A DNA stretch of 64,000 nucleotides from NCBI GenBank assembly GCA_947498325.1, contig CANMKE010000003.1:232478-296477 (forward strand). Reading direction: 5' to 3'. The translations under genes were made by a program, and so were the position numbers. Shown here one piece after another: positions 19,601 to 26,843 of the stretch; position 1 is the stretch's first letter; each line of letters starts with the position of its first letter. The notes below the pieces were generated by a model that was given only the letters and a program-made list of their open reading frames with translations, was not told where the DNA came from and ran no database searches. The stretch comes from an uncultured Persicobacter sp. (GTDB lineage Bacteria; Bacteroidota; Bacteroidia; Cytophagales; Cyclobacteriaceae).

Positions 19601-20757
19601 AAAACCCAAACCTGACACAGCAATTCTCGCAAAATGAGATGGTCAATATGAACCTGAATGCTAACCTGGAACCTGTTAAGGACCTGAAAATTCGCCTGAA
19701 CATGACCAAAACCAAGAGCTCCTACTTCCAGGAACTCTATCGGTACGATGCGCAGTCGAATGACTTCCAGTCCCTGACCCCGTCAAGGAATGGTAGCTAC
19801 TCGATTTCCTATTTCATGTTGCCCACCACCTTCTCCTCTTTTGATGAGAACAATATGGACAATGCCTTTAAGAACTTCGAGAATTACCGACAGACCGTCA
19901 AGGCAAGGCTCGATGCCCTGAACCCATCACAAAATGGGGAATACAACCTGAACTCTCAGGATGTACTGATTCCAGCCTTTATTGCTGCTTATTCAGGAAA
20001 AACGGCCGAAGAGGTAAAACTGAGCCCATTCCCGCAAATTCCTATTCCGAACTGGCGGGTGGATTATGCTGGCTTACGCAATATTCCAGCACTGAAAAAG
20101 ATCTTCAGCTCTGTAAACCTGACCCACGCCTATACTTCAACTTATAGCGTGAACAGCTTTACCAACTCACTGAATTATTCTGATGGGCTTGACCTCTCGA
20201 ACAATGTAGAGGATTACCCTTTTGCTTCGGAGATCGGGGAGGATGGTTTCTACATTCCTGTATATGTGATGGATCAGATTGTGATGACGGAAAAGTTCAG
20301 CCCACTGATCGGGGTGAATGTCAGGACGAAATCGAAAATCAGCGGTAAATTTGAGTACCGATGGGAGCGAAATTTAGCCCTGAATATTTCAAACACCCAA
20401 ATGACGGAGATGAGAAATAAAGATTATTCCTTCGACCTCGGGTATACCAAAAGTGGCCTGAAATTGCCTTTCCGATGGAAAGGGCGGACCGTAGTGCTGG
20501 ATAACGACCTGACCATGCGACTCAACTTTGTGGTCAGGAATACCGAAACATTACAGCGGAAAATCGACGATGTTTCTACCATTACCAATGGAAACATCAA
20601 CTACCAGATCAGGCCTACAATCGCCTATGTGGTCAATAACCGCCTCAACATTCAGGCCTATTACGAGAAGACGATCAACGCACCGAAGATCTCCACTTCT
20701 TTCCTCAGAACCGCCACCAACTTTGGCGTTCAGGTCAGATTTAACTTCTCTCAATAA
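13612..20757 (+). CDS. sprA: SprA, T9SS outer-membrane translocon / gliding motility protein
   Basis: 2381-residue outer-membrane protein matching SprA, the giant beta-barrel translocon of the type IX secretion system, also needed for gliding in Flavobacterium. An N-terminal signal peptide (hydrophobic about 10-28, LVVAFIALLAIPLASATA) precedes a long beta-rich sequence with repeated FDF/YNL-type strands. Recognisable SprA stretches include MVDALPLVQTKEPSSVS and GTSNKVDGSGTAYIDDFE in the centre. I use the TTG at 13612 because it directly precedes the signal peptide and no in-frame ATG lies between it and that region. The length matches the ~2400-residue family. Antisense and overlapping reading frames inside the gene are shadows. 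Confidence 0.95.
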   Translation: MKPFQDQFYHFLVVAFIALLAIPLASATATPLFQLVQQADTVQADSTAKDSIDQKYIPRRTPDTTTEVDRPGDPFSSYQSGSPLYLKDPSNIKLDVELDTGNNYTIYEKMGNVNFRPTTNMTFEEFNRYNDDKIQTEYWRERSKGLDGESAVSGRQLIPPIYVSPIFDRIFGSSYIDINPSGYATLDFGLRYQKVANPAVPVAQQRNGGFEFQNQISMNVIGEIGDKLKVTANFDNNKAFNFQNDFRVEYTGHKEEIIKKIEIGNVSLPSSNSLITGAQNLFGVKAQFQFGKLYATTLFSTQRGKTNSIVIEGNAGGQGKNFEMVASNYDENRNFFLGQFFRSNFEKWTRGLPQVISGVNITRVEVYVLNRNNDTQTLRNVAGMMDMAEPDRTTMGKPDNSFIAPIVPSSPNDNSANAMFKNLTADPSLRNADTFTDAMIAKGFENSEDFVKINGARKLDQQEYTIHKSLGYISLFRRLQNDEMLAVAYEYTYNGQAYKVGELSEDYQNRPDSDLIFLKMLRPNKINVEAPTWNLMMKNIYNLGSSQIGPEGFDLKVIYRDDRTGIDNPSLHEGSQTKDIPLVQLLEADRLNRNNDPQPDGIFDYVADITVYPETGNIMFPVLEPFGEKLDSKFLPSEDFLKEKYVYDELYSKTKADAELENEKNKFFIKGSFQAGSGSEIVLPGIDISPNSVKLSAGGIPMTEGVDYTVDYNMGRVNITNQAILNSGKSITITYEQADLLNFQTRSLLGTRMDYRVSDNFNIGGTLLYLNERAVVSRVGIGDEPVRNVKYGFDLSYQNESRALTRMVDALPLVQTKEPSSVSINAEFAQLIPGTSNKVDGSGTAYIDDFETTVTPYSISNNWYLGATPRTADNRFIEDNGIDKLGVNFKRAKLAWYTIDNTFYQSSSRNKPANISSEDVANNYVRNIPPQEIFRERDQTLINANISTFDLAYYPEERGPYNYNPDLTNEGLLKNPEDNWGGITRAITSDVDFDKTNIEYIEFWMMDPFLDGTNGRVLDGRLNENNETGGDLFFDLGSISEDLMKDGKHAFENGLPPDGSAGGFDENEWGKVTTQQYLNNAFDNDPNSRQFQDVGLDGLRNEEEAEKFKTNFLDRILVSDAVRQAITQDVSGDDFIHYLDNSYTDRDAKILERYKNFNGMDGNSPIQNNNNNFSSAGSAYPDNEDLNNDNTISDLEEYYEYHLRLRKGDLDIGKNHIVDKVSDPSKGVNWYLFRIPVRQPDKTFGNISGFKTIRFIRTYMSGWKQPVVLRMAKFQLVGSQWRRYEKSLYDNGLGEIPEPFDTDFQVSVVNLEENSVASGEKIPYRIPPGINQDYDNTSVVSRQLNEQSMQLTIKDLQNKDARGVFKNSALDLINYGRLKMFVHGQSIQQGQTQSDQLRVFMRIGTDLRQNYYEVSWPLKITPAGSSTAEEVWPEENNLDIALDQLYAVKSARNRAGFEQSLPYTTTVDKYQITIVGRPELSSGQTLMLGVRNPDSADRMSKDVIVWFNELRATDFDRESGWAGNVRFNTKLADLGTVSGSTSYMSTGFGGIQDNISARTRESSLNYDIAANLNLDKFGLERFGIRIPMYVSYEHSKMTPKWDPLDPDIPLEASLQSFDTEAERDAYRKKVEDNTFRRSISFNNVRKVKVKEDAVPHLYDIENWAFSYAYSEITRSNVNLANYINFNHKVGVAYNYNANPFILEPFKNTKSLSSDWLKLIKDFNVSLWPTSISVRGDLDRSFIRNQLYNDNLTTAGIAPTYEKYFNFNRYYNVRWALTKGLSLTYNARAFSTIDEPEGDINTQAKRDSIKMNLLRLGRLKSFDQNIRADYRLPLDKLPITDFLNADLNYSVNYTWTAGPENIEKEFDFANTLANYRQYGGTGKIDLVKLYNKNKMLREINKPKRRRRSRSTTRKIEADTIKPPSELKALKGVLRLLMMVRDVNGTISYTDGTTLPGFTKTPGLFGQDFGTASPGWPFILGSQDADIRFMLAEQGLLVENPNLTQQFSQNEMVNMNLNANLEPVKDLKIRLNMTKTKSSYFQELYRYDAQSNDFQSLTPSRNGSYSISYFMLPTTFSSFDENNMDNAFKNFENYRQTVKARLDALNPSQNGEYNLNSQDVLIPAFIAAYSGKTAEEVKLSPFPQIPIPNWRVDYAGLRNIPALKKIFSSVNLTHAYTSTYSVNSFTNSLNYSDGLDLSNNVEDYPFASEIGEDGFYIPVYVMDQIVMTEKFSPLIGVNVRTKSKISGKFEYRWERNLALNISNTQMTEMRNKDYSFDLGYTKSGLKLPFRWKGRTVVLDNDLTMRLNFVVRNTETLQRKIDDVSTITNGNINYQIRPTIAYVVNNRLNIQAYYEKTINAPKISTSFLRTATNFGVQVRFNFSQ

Positions 20758-20766
20758 TAAATTTCA

Positions 20767-20803
20767 AAAGCCACTGACCTCAAATTTGTTCAGTGGCTTT
20801 TTT
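20767..20803 (+). terminator. Intrinsic terminator after sprA
   Basis: An 11-bp perfect stem (AAAGCCACTGA/TCAGTGGCTTT) with a 12-nt loop and a T-run, starting 10 bp after the sprA stop. Confidence 0.93.
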
Positions 20804-20939
20804 ATTGCCCCCCGCCCCCAATAGGCACGCCTTTCCACAGCATTACAAAAAGTAAGGAACAGCCACTAAAACGTATGGATTTTCAAAAAAATAATTCAAT
20901 ATTTGCCCCATACTTTTTAACAATAGAATCAATATACCA

Positions 20940-21317
20940 ATGAACATTCCAGCAGAACTAAAATACACCAAAGACCACGAGTGGATCCGCATCGAAGGCA
21001 ACATCGCTACAGTAGGTATTACTGAGTTTGCTCAGAAAGAATTGGGGGACATCGTTTATGTAGAAGTTGAAACTGTAGACGAAGAAATCGAAGCAGGTGA
21101 GGTTTTCGGTACCGTTGAGGCAGTGAAAACTGTTTCAGATTTGTTCATGCCTATCAGCGGAACAATCACTGAATTTAACGACAGCCTGGAAAGTGAGCCT
21201 GAGCAAGTAAATGCAGATGCTTATGGTGCAGGATGGATGATCAAGATTGAAATGAGCGATGCTGCGCAGGTTGAAGAATTACTAACTGCCGAAGCATACG
21301 AAGAATTAGTAGGCTAA
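20940..21317 (+). CDS. gcvH: Glycine cleavage system H protein
   Basis: Lipoyl carrier protein of the glycine cleavage system, shuttling the aminomethyl group between P, T and L proteins. The 125 residues are a full-length lipoyl domain. The lipoylated lysine is Lys63 in [15 protein letters not shown], flanked by the usual VEVE and [12 protein letters not shown] strands. gcvP and gcvT are not in the window. Glycine produced by Tdh and Kbl could feed this system, but the genes are not clustered. A terminator follows immediately. Confidence 0.97.
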   Translation: MNIPAELKYTKDHEWIRIEGNIATVGITEFAQKELGDIVYVEVETVDEEIEAGEVFGTVEAVKTVSDLFMPISGTITEFNDSLESEPEQVNADAYGAGWMIKIEMSDAAQVEELLTAEAYEELVG

Positions 21318-21340
21318 TTCTTATAATTATAGCACTATTT

Positions 21341-21373
21341 AGGCCAAAGGGTAAGCAACTCTTTGGCCTTTTT
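21341..21373 (+). terminator. Intrinsic terminator after gcvH
   Basis: A 9-bp perfect stem (AGGCCAAAG/CTTTGGCCT) with an 11-nt loop, followed by a short T-run. Confidence 0.9.
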
Positions 21374-21514
21374 GTTGTATAATTTAATAGCATCCCCCTT
21401 ACTGAAGAGATATTTTATGCCATCATCTTCACAAAAGACGACTTACCCTTTAATGCGACCAAAATACCGCAGCCTGCCTGTTATTTCCTGGCACCGGACT
21501 TAAAAAGCGACCAT

Positions 21515-21883
21515 ATGATTCTCCGATACCAATTCTTCACCATCGTCTGGATGATAATAATCCTATTCATGACCTTACTGCCATCCCAGTCATTACCACA
21601 GGGAGTCGATTGGTATATTTCCTTTGATAAATTTGCACACATCACCATCTTTGCCGTCCTCTCCTGGCTCATGACCCACGGATCACACAAACAGCACACC
21701 TTCCAGACCATGCGCAAATACCCCCGAGCATGGACCATCAGCTGCTGCATCTCCCTTGGGGTCATTATTGAAATATTACAAACTACCGTAAGCAACCGCC
21801 AATTTGAGCTCTTGGACATTTTAGCCGATACTATCGGTGTTTTTATTGGGTTAGTCGTATTTTTTTTCGTCTATAATCGATGA
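21515..21883 (+). CDS. VanZ-like family membrane protein
   Basis: 122-residue membrane protein with four hydrophobic segments (about 5-24, 37-52, 71-90, 98-118). The motif DKFAHITIFAVLSWL and the later EILQTTVSNRQFELLDILADTIGVFIG match the VanZ-like family. VanZ itself lowers teicoplanin susceptibility; the function of most relatives is unknown. The order gcvH, VanZ-like, tonB recurs in Bacteroidota, which suggests an envelope role rather than a resistance island. Nothing indicates recent transfer. Confidence 0.85.
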   Translation: MILRYQFFTIVWMIIILFMTLLPSQSLPQGVDWYISFDKFAHITIFAVLSWLMTHGSHKQHTFQTMRKYPRAWTISCCISLGVIIEILQTTVSNRQFELLDILADTIGVFIGLVVFFFVYNR

Positions 21884-21890
21884 CTTCTTT

Positions 21891-21918
21891 TTGTTTTGCA
21901 AAATTTTTAATAAGTTTG
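21891..21918 (+). promoter_or_regulatory. Promoter for the first tonB
   Basis: TTG at 21891 and TAAGTTTG at 21911-21918 are separated by 17 bp, matching the Bacteroidota -33/-7 pattern. The ATG lies 58 bp downstream. Confidence 0.6.
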
Positions 21919-21975
21919 AGGGACGACAACAACTTTTCTTATACATCCCTTTGACTAATTAAAAAGGAAGCTGAT

Positions 21976-22650
21976 ATGGAGATTAAAAAGAACCCTAGTA
22001 AGGATCTTACAAAAAAGTCCGGGCTGTTCTTTAACATTGGTCTTTGTATTTCGCTGGGTCTTTGTATTGCCGCTTTTGAATGGAAATCTTATGATGAGCA
22101 AGTGCTCACTAAGGCAGCCGTTGCAGAGGTGGATTTCGAAGAAGTAGCAGAAGTACCACAGACCCAACAGCCCCCTCCACCACCACCGAAAATCCAGGCA
22201 CCTGTTATTGTAGAGGTACCGGATGAAGAGGTGATTGAGGATGACGTCGACGTCGATTTGGACGTTGAGGTTACTGAAGATACCCAAATTGAAGAAGCGG
22301 TATTTGAAGATGCTCCTGAGGAGGAAGAAGTAGAAGAAGTATTTACGATTGTAGAGGATCAGCCGGAATACCCAGGTGGTATGCCAGCTTTTTACAAATA
22401 CATTGGTAAAAACATGAAGTATCCATCTCAAGCCCGTCGTATGGGTATCGAAGGAAAGGTATTCGTACAGTTCGTAGTAGGTAAAGATGGAAAAATCAGC
22501 GAAGTACAGGTAATTAAAGGTATCGGTGCTGGTTGTGATGAAGAAGCTAAACGCGTGATCGAAAGCTCTCCAAACTGGAAAGCCGGTAAGCAACGTGGTC
22601 GTGCCGTTAAGGTACGTATGATTCTTCCAATTACATTTAAATTGGGATAA
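21976..22650 (+). CDS. tonB: Energy transducer TonB (first copy)
   Basis: 224-residue TonB: a cytoplasmic N-terminus, one membrane anchor (about 16-35, GLFFNIGLCISLGLCIAAFE), an acidic and proline-rich periplasmic linker (QQPPPPPPKIQ then a long D/E/V-rich run), and a C-terminal TonB_C domain (about 135-224, YPGGMPAFYKYIGKNMKYP through ITFKLG). It couples the proton motive force via ExbBD to TonB-dependent outer-membrane receptors. exbBD are not in the window. A closely related second copy lies 250 bp downstream and shares PGG.AFY, MKYP.QA and the same C-terminus. It has its own promoter and terminator, so the copies can be expressed independently. Confidence 0.93.
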   Translation: MEIKKNPSKDLTKKSGLFFNIGLCISLGLCIAAFEWKSYDEQVLTKAAVAEVDFEEVAEVPQTQQPPPPPPKIQAPVIVEVPDEEVIEDDVDVDLDVEVTEDTQIEEAVFEDAPEEEEVEEVFTIVEDQPEYPGGMPAFYKYIGKNMKYPSQARRMGIEGKVFVQFVVGKDGKISEVQVIKGIGAGCDEEAKRVIESSPNWKAGKQRGRAVKVRMILPITFKLG

Positions 22651-22670
22651 TCAAAATAAGACTTTTAGAA

Positions 22671-22699
22671 AAAGATCGCTTTTGGCGATCTTTTTTTTT
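22671..22699 (+). terminator. Intrinsic terminator after first tonB
   Basis: A 9-bp perfect stem (AAAGATCGC/GCGATCTTT) with a 5-nt loop and nine T residues. Confidence 0.93.
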
Positions 22700-22784
22700 G
22701 CCCAAAAACTTCTGTGCCCTCCTTCCATTAGAATACGACCACTCCTCAGACCAACAGAGAAGTGATCGAACAGGTCCCAAATCA

Positions 22785-22830
22785 CAAAATTTAATTTTTT
22801 ATTAACTTATTTACTCAAAATTTAATTTTG
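22785..22830 (+). promoter_or_regulatory. Two direct copies of an AAAATT-T-AATTTT dyad and a -7 element
   Basis: The 14-mer CAAAATTTAATTTT occurs exactly at 22785-22798 and 22816-22829, 31 bp apart. Each copy contains the dyad AAAATT-T-AATTTT. The second overlaps TAATTTTG (22823-22830), which fits the TAnnTTTG -7 consensus. A factor bound here could repress the second tonB. The site is AT-rich, so some similarity is expected by chance. Confidence 0.4.
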
Positions 22831-22903
22831 GGCATATTATTTGTTTCAATATATCCTAAAGGAATTGGCCGATTCTATGGTTTAACAAAAACAATTAAAG
22901 CTT

Positions 22904-23569
22904 ATGAAGCCCAAAAAGTCTCCTAAAAAAGATCTACGCCCAAAGCGGCAGTTATTTTTCATGATCGGCCTTTGCGTCAGCCTATTTTTATGTATTGTAG
23001 CCTTCGAGTGGAAAACCATGGAGGTCGTGAACGACTACCCTGTCGAAAACCCTCCAGAGCTGATGCAGGTAGTGGACATCCCTCCAACTGCTATCAAGCC
23101 ACCAGAGCCCCCAAAAGTTCATAATCCAGTGCTTATCGCCATTCCTGACGATGTGGATATCGATCCAGACCTGCCCGATATCACCTTTATTGAGGAAGAT
23201 GATCCCGTAGCGCCTGCTATTGAAGACCCCATCCCCGATGAAATCATCGATGTGGCACCTGTGGTTATTGCTGAAAAAATGCCTGAATTCCCTGGAGGCA
23301 TCACTGCCTTCTATCGTTGGGTTGGGAAATCCATGAAATACCCTCAACAGGCCAAACGGCAGCAAATCTCAGGTCGGGTGTTTGTACAATTTGTGATTGA
23401 CAAAGATGGGAGCGTAAAAGAGGTGCAAGTGGTGAAAGGAGTTGGGGCAGGCTGCGACCTGGAGGCCATCAGGGTCATTAAAAACTCCCCAAAGTGGCAT
23501 GCCGGAAAAAATAGGGGGCGCCCTGTAAAAGTCCGAATGATCCTCCCCATTACTTTTAAACTTCAATAA
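22904..23569 (+). CDS. Energy transducer TonB (second copy)
   Basis: 221-residue paralogue of the preceding TonB with the same plan: basic N-terminus (KPKKSPKKDLRPKR), membrane anchor about 17-33, a Pro/Asp-rich linker (PPEPPKVHNPVLIAIPDDVD) and a TonB_C domain about 130-221 starting FPGGITAFYRWVGKSMKYP. The linker differs strongly from the first copy while anchor and C-terminal domain are conserved, as expected of a tandem duplication. The two may serve different receptors. The gene ends at a bidirectional terminator shared with yicC. Confidence 0.92.
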   Translation: MKPKKSPKKDLRPKRQLFFMIGLCVSLFLCIVAFEWKTMEVVNDYPVENPPELMQVVDIPPTAIKPPEPPKVHNPVLIAIPDDVDIDPDLPDITFIEEDDPVAPAIEDPIPDEIIDVAPVVIAEKMPEFPGGITAFYRWVGKSMKYPQQAKRQQISGRVFVQFVIDKDGSVKEVQVVKGVGAGCDLEAIRVIKNSPKWHAGKNRGRPVKVRMILPITFKLQ

Positions 23570-23585
23570 ACCGATCTAAAAAAAA

Positions 23586-23617
23586 GGGCTGACGATAAAG
23601 ATCGACAGCCCCTTTTT
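23586..23617. terminator. Bidirectional terminator between tonB and yicC
   Basis: GGGCTG/CAGCCC outer stem and CGAT/ATCG inner stem separated by an A-A mismatch, with an AAAG loop. A T-run follows on the plus strand and an A-run precedes it, so it can end both converging transcripts. Confidence 0.85.
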
Positions 23618-23635
23618 CAATAGCATCCGCAATTT

Positions 23636-24526
23636 TTACAGAATATTCAAAGATTGCTCCTTAATTTTCTCCAGCTCTTCCTTCATCTGCACCACCAAAC
23701 GCTGCAAAGCAGCATGGTTAGCTTTTGAACCCAATGTATTTATCTCACGACCAATCTCCTGAGAAATAAAACCCAGTTTTTTACCGTTGGAAGAAGATTT
23801 TGAACTGTTCAGCACCTCCATAAAATATTTCAGATGGTTGGCCAAACGCACTTTTTCTTCATTGATATCATACTTTTCGAGGTAGAAAATAATCTCCTGC
23901 TCAAAGCGGTTTTTATCGTAATCGTCTTTTTGTGTCAATTCTTCCAAATTCTGACGCAAGCGATTTTTTACCGTATCTATACGCTCATCTTCATATTGAT
24001 CTACCTGCGCAAGCAACTGATCAATCGTCTCAATATAGCTTGTCAGCTTTTCCGCAAGTACCTCGCCTTCCTTCAGGCGGAAAGCATCACAGTCGGCAAG
24101 CGCGCGGTTAAGGGTCTCTATCACCAACTTCACGTCCTCCTCAGACCCCGTGTCTTCACGGTCGTTCACCATCACCTCAGGCATTTGTAATACCAGCTTC
24201 AACAGCTCAGCAGTATCGGCACCCGCATTCTCAGCCAGTCCTTTCAATTGCGTGAAATAAGTCGAAAACAGCCCCTCATTGATCTGAACTTTCGGTTTGG
24301 CATCGCCCTTACGGGAAAAATCAATCGTAACGGCCAACTTCCCACGTTCCAGGCAATTCCCGATGATATTCCTTACCTCAATCTCACGATCGCTTAAAGT
24401 CTTCGGCAACTTCAAGTTAACATCCAAAAACTTTGAGTTCAGCGTTCTAATTTCCACCTGAACGCTTAACGTCTCGCTTTCATGGGTACAAGAACCGTAG
24501 CCCGTCATTGATTTTATCATAGCCAT
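23636..24526 (-). CDS. yicC: YicC/YloC-family endoribonuclease
   Basis: 296-residue member of the YicC/YloC family, recently recognised as endoribonucleases in Escherichia coli and Bacillus. It begins IKSMTGYG, the family signature, followed by VEIRTLNSKFLDVNLKLP. The C-terminus has the conserved DINEEKVRLANHLKYF and GKKLGFISQEIGREINTLGSKAN with acidic residues typical of the catalytic DUF1732 domain. The first ATG (24526) gives two extra residues before the usual MIKSMTGYG; the start at 24520 is equally possible. The gene is a single unit converging on the tonB pair. Confidence 0.93.
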   Translation of the reverse strand: MAMIKSMTGYGSCTHESETLSVQVEIRTLNSKFLDVNLKLPKTLSDREIEVRNIIGNCLERGKLAVTIDFSRKGDAKPKVQINEGLFSTYFTQLKGLAENAGADTAELLKLVLQMPEVMVNDREDTGSEEDVKLVIETLNRALADCDAFRLKEGEVLAEKLTSYIETIDQLLAQVDQYEDERIDTVKNRLRQNLEELTQKDDYDKNRFEQEIIFYLEKYDINEEKVRLANHLKYFMEVLNSSKSSSNGKKLGFISQEIGREINTLGSKANHAALQRLVVQMKEELEKIKEQSLNIL

Positions 24527-24656
24527 AATGTTTAATAAAACACTAAAGTAAAAAAAACCTGCAATATTTCATTTTTTTCTCCCGAAGGACGAAATTCAAA
24601 TTTAACTTAGCGTAAATTTCCCAGACAAACCATTTATTTAGCCAAAGCCCCAATTC

Positions 24657-26498
24657 ATGGAAATGCTCACCATTTTGGACCTATTCGAAAAAGCGGTACA
24701 CGCCCATGCCGAGCAGCCGCTATTTTGGCAGTGGCAGCAGGGGGTTTACAGCCCCATTTCTTACCAGCAGGTGAGCGAACAGGTGCATCAGCAAGCCAAC
24801 GGCTGGCAGCATTTTGGTTTGGAAGCGGGGCAAAAAGTAGCCCTGTGGCTTGAATCAGCGCCAATTTGGGCCATCACGGAACTGTCTATTTGGTATGCAG
24901 GTGGCGTAGTGGTACCTATCAATCTGAAGATTAGCACCGACACCCTCCTTTGGCAAATCCACCATGCGGAATGCAGCCACCTGATCATCGAGCGGCATCA
25001 GCTCCCCCTTATTCTTGCGCACAAATCCGCACTCCCCGAGGGGCTCACCATCTGGATAAATGAGGAGACCGAAAAAAATGAGCACGAAAATATTCATTCG
25101 CTCAATGAGCTCGTCCATTTTGGTCGTCAGGTACCGATGATGCCCACCCAGAAAATCGCCAATCTGATCTTCACCTCCGGCACCATGTCAGACCCCCGCG
25201 CGGTAATCCTGACCCACCATAACATCCGCACAAATATTATCCAGATTCAGCAAACCATTCCCATCCCTACAAGAGCGCGGACTTTCATGCTCCTACCGAT
25301 GGATCATGCCTTTGCGCATACCGTAGGCCTGTATTGCGTGATCGCACAAGGAGGGAGCATTGGCTTTCCGCCTACTGGGAAATCGATGATGGAAATACTG
25401 CGCATGATCCCAGAGATTTTGCAGTCTTTTGAGCCAGATTTCTTACTGATGGTTCCTGCCCTGATCAAAAGCCTGAAAGCCTATATTGAGCGTGGCGTTC
25501 GGGCAATGGGCGAGGAATTTGAACAGGAGTACCGCAAGGCATTAACGCTGGCTTACCGAAAAAACCGCATGGGCAACAAATTTGGCTTTCGGCATAAGGT
25601 ACGCGCCATGATGCTCAAGCATGCTGTTTTACGGAAAATCAAAGAAAAGCTCTTTCCGAATATGAAATTCATGGTTTCCGGTGGAGCGCACCTCAACCCC
25701 AACGTCATTTCCTATTTCAGTGCTTTTGGCCTGCCTGTTTATCAAGGGTACGGACTTACCGAGGCGGCTCCAGTAGTTGCGACCAACAACCGTGACCACC
25801 ATAAAATAGGCTCGGTAGGGCGCCCGCTGCCAAATATACGCCTCATGATTACCAACGAAGCAGGGGAGGAATTACCTGCTGATCAAATGGGGGAGATTCT
25901 CGTAAATGGGGAAAATGTGACCGAAGGGTATTTCAATAATCCCAAAGCAACCGCCGACACCATTCAGGGTAAATGGCTGCATACGGGCGACCTGGGCAAG
26001 ATCGACCAAGAGGGCTACCTGCATGTTATGGGAAGATTTAAAAGCCTGTTGATCTCTGCGGACGGTGAGAAATACCCTCCTGAAATTATTGAAACAGAAC
26101 TGGAAGAAAAATGCCCATACATTGACAGTGTTTGCATTTATAACAACCAGTCAAGGTTTACCCTTGCCCTGATTGTCCCCAATATGCGGCAAATTCAAGC
26201 GGCGCTGAAAGCCATCCCAAAAAATCAGCATACCACAACAGCCCTGCGGCTTATTGAAGACGAACTGAAACAGTTCAGAAAGGAAAGCCCGATTGCGGCA
26301 AAATGGACACCCGTGCGTTTCAGAATCCTCGACGAAGCCTTCAGCCTGCAAAATGGAGAGCTGAATCACAATTTTAAAATGGTTCGCCCAAAGATTCATC
26401 AGCACTACGAAAGGGACATTGAAACCATTTACAGAAAAAACTGGCAAAACCTCGACGACCCAAACAATTTGGAGAAAATGACGCTTTTACTAAAATAA
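24657..26498 (+). CDS. AMP-dependent acyl-CoA synthetase (long-chain fatty acid-CoA ligase type)
   Basis: 613-residue ANL-superfamily enzyme that activates a fatty acid to acyl-AMP and then acyl-CoA. Motifs: the P-loop region FTSGTMSDPRAVILTHHNI, in which the usual TTGxPKGV reads TMSDPRAV; YQGYGLTEAAPVV; WLHTGDLGKID; SLLISADGEKYPPEIIE; and a C-terminal NGELNHNFKMVRPKI with a candidate catalytic lysine. This C-terminal style is shared with long-chain synthetases. The substrate is not determinable. The gene stands alone, followed by the tRNA-Arg pair, and has no signal peptide. Confidence 0.88.
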   Translation: MEMLTILDLFEKAVHAHAEQPLFWQWQQGVYSPISYQQVSEQVHQQANGWQHFGLEAGQKVALWLESAPIWAITELSIWYAGGVVVPINLKISTDTLLWQIHHAECSHLIIERHQLPLILAHKSALPEGLTIWINEETEKNEHENIHSLNELVHFGRQVPMMPTQKIANLIFTSGTMSDPRAVILTHHNIRTNIIQIQQTIPIPTRARTFMLLPMDHAFAHTVGLYCVIAQGGSIGFPPTGKSMMEILRMIPEILQSFEPDFLLMVPALIKSLKAYIERGVRAMGEEFEQEYRKALTLAYRKNRMGNKFGFRHKVRAMMLKHAVLRKIKEKLFPNMKFMVSGGAHLNPNVISYFSAFGLPVYQGYGLTEAAPVVATNNRDHHKIGSVGRPLPNIRLMITNEAGEELPADQMGEILVNGENVTEGYFNNPKATADTIQGKWLHTGDLGKIDQEGYLHVMGRFKSLLISADGEKYPPEIIETELEEKCPYIDSVCIYNNQSRFTLALIVPNMRQIQAALKAIPKNQHTTTALRLIEDELKQFRKESPIAAKWTPVRFRILDEAFSLQNGELNHNFKMVRPKIHQHYERDIETIYRKNWQNLDDPNNLEKMTLLLK

Positions 26499-26564
26499 GC
26501 GAAAAATTTTCTCCTTGACTATCAATGCCTTCAAAAGAAAGATTCAAAAAAGGGGGGACAGGAT

Positions 26565-26594
26565 TTGATTATATCGATTTCATTCCTACCTTTG
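26565..26594 (+). promoter_or_regulatory. Consensus promoter of the tRNA-Arg pair
   Basis: TTG (26565-26567), a 19-bp spacer, then TACCTTTG (26587-26594) fit the Bacteroidota TTG-N19-TAnnTTTG consensus exactly. The first tRNA starts 25 bp downstream. Confidence 0.8.
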
Positions 26595-26619
26595 CATCCG
26601 CTTAAACATACAAGGAAAT

Positions 26620-26693
26620 GGTTGCGTAGCTCAACTGGATAGAGCATCTGCCTTCTAAGCAGACGGTTCGGGGTTCGAGTCCCTGCGCGATCA
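26620..26693 (+). tRNA. tRNA-Arg(UCU), first copy
   Basis: A 74-nt cloverleaf folds with acceptor GGTTGCG/CGCGATC, D-arm GCTC/GAGC, anticodon stem TCTGC/GCAGA with loop CTTCTAA (anticodon TCT, reads AGA), and T-arm CGGGG/CCCTG with TTCGAGT. CCA is not encoded. It is co-transcribed with the second copy from the consensus promoter upstream. Confidence 0.95.
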
Positions 26694-26701
26694 CACCTTT
26701 C

Positions 26702-26775
26702 GGTCTAGTAGCTCAACTGGATAGAGCACCTGCCTTCTAAGCAGGCGGTTCGGGGTTCGAGTCCCTGCTGGATCA
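26702..26775 (+). tRNA. tRNA-Arg(UCU), second copy
   Basis: 74 nt, 8 bp after the first copy, with the same anticodon loop CTTCTAA. The acceptor stem is GGTCTAG/CTGGATC and the anticodon stem CCTGC/GCAGG, so both helices differ from the first copy by changes that keep pairing. D- and T-arms are identical to the first copy. CCA is not encoded. Confidence 0.95.
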
Positions 26776-26790
26776 CGAATGTTTAAGCAT

Positions 26791-26820
26791 AAAAGCCTTT
26801 CTTCTTGAAAGGCTTTTTTT
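26791..26820 (+). terminator. Terminator of the tRNA-Arg operon
   Basis: An 11-bp perfect stem (AAAAGCCTTTC/GAAAGGCTTTT) with loop TTCTT and seven Ts at the end. The A-run on the 5' side lets it also end recF from the opposite strand. Confidence 0.94.
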
Positions 26821-26843
26821 ATGCCCAAAAATTGCTGCGGCAA

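Noticed and set aside
21515..21883. VanZ-like gene as a glycopeptide resistance gene
   Set aside because: No vanS, vanR, vanH, vanA or vanX genes nearby; the gene lies in a typical gcvH-tonB neighbourhood.
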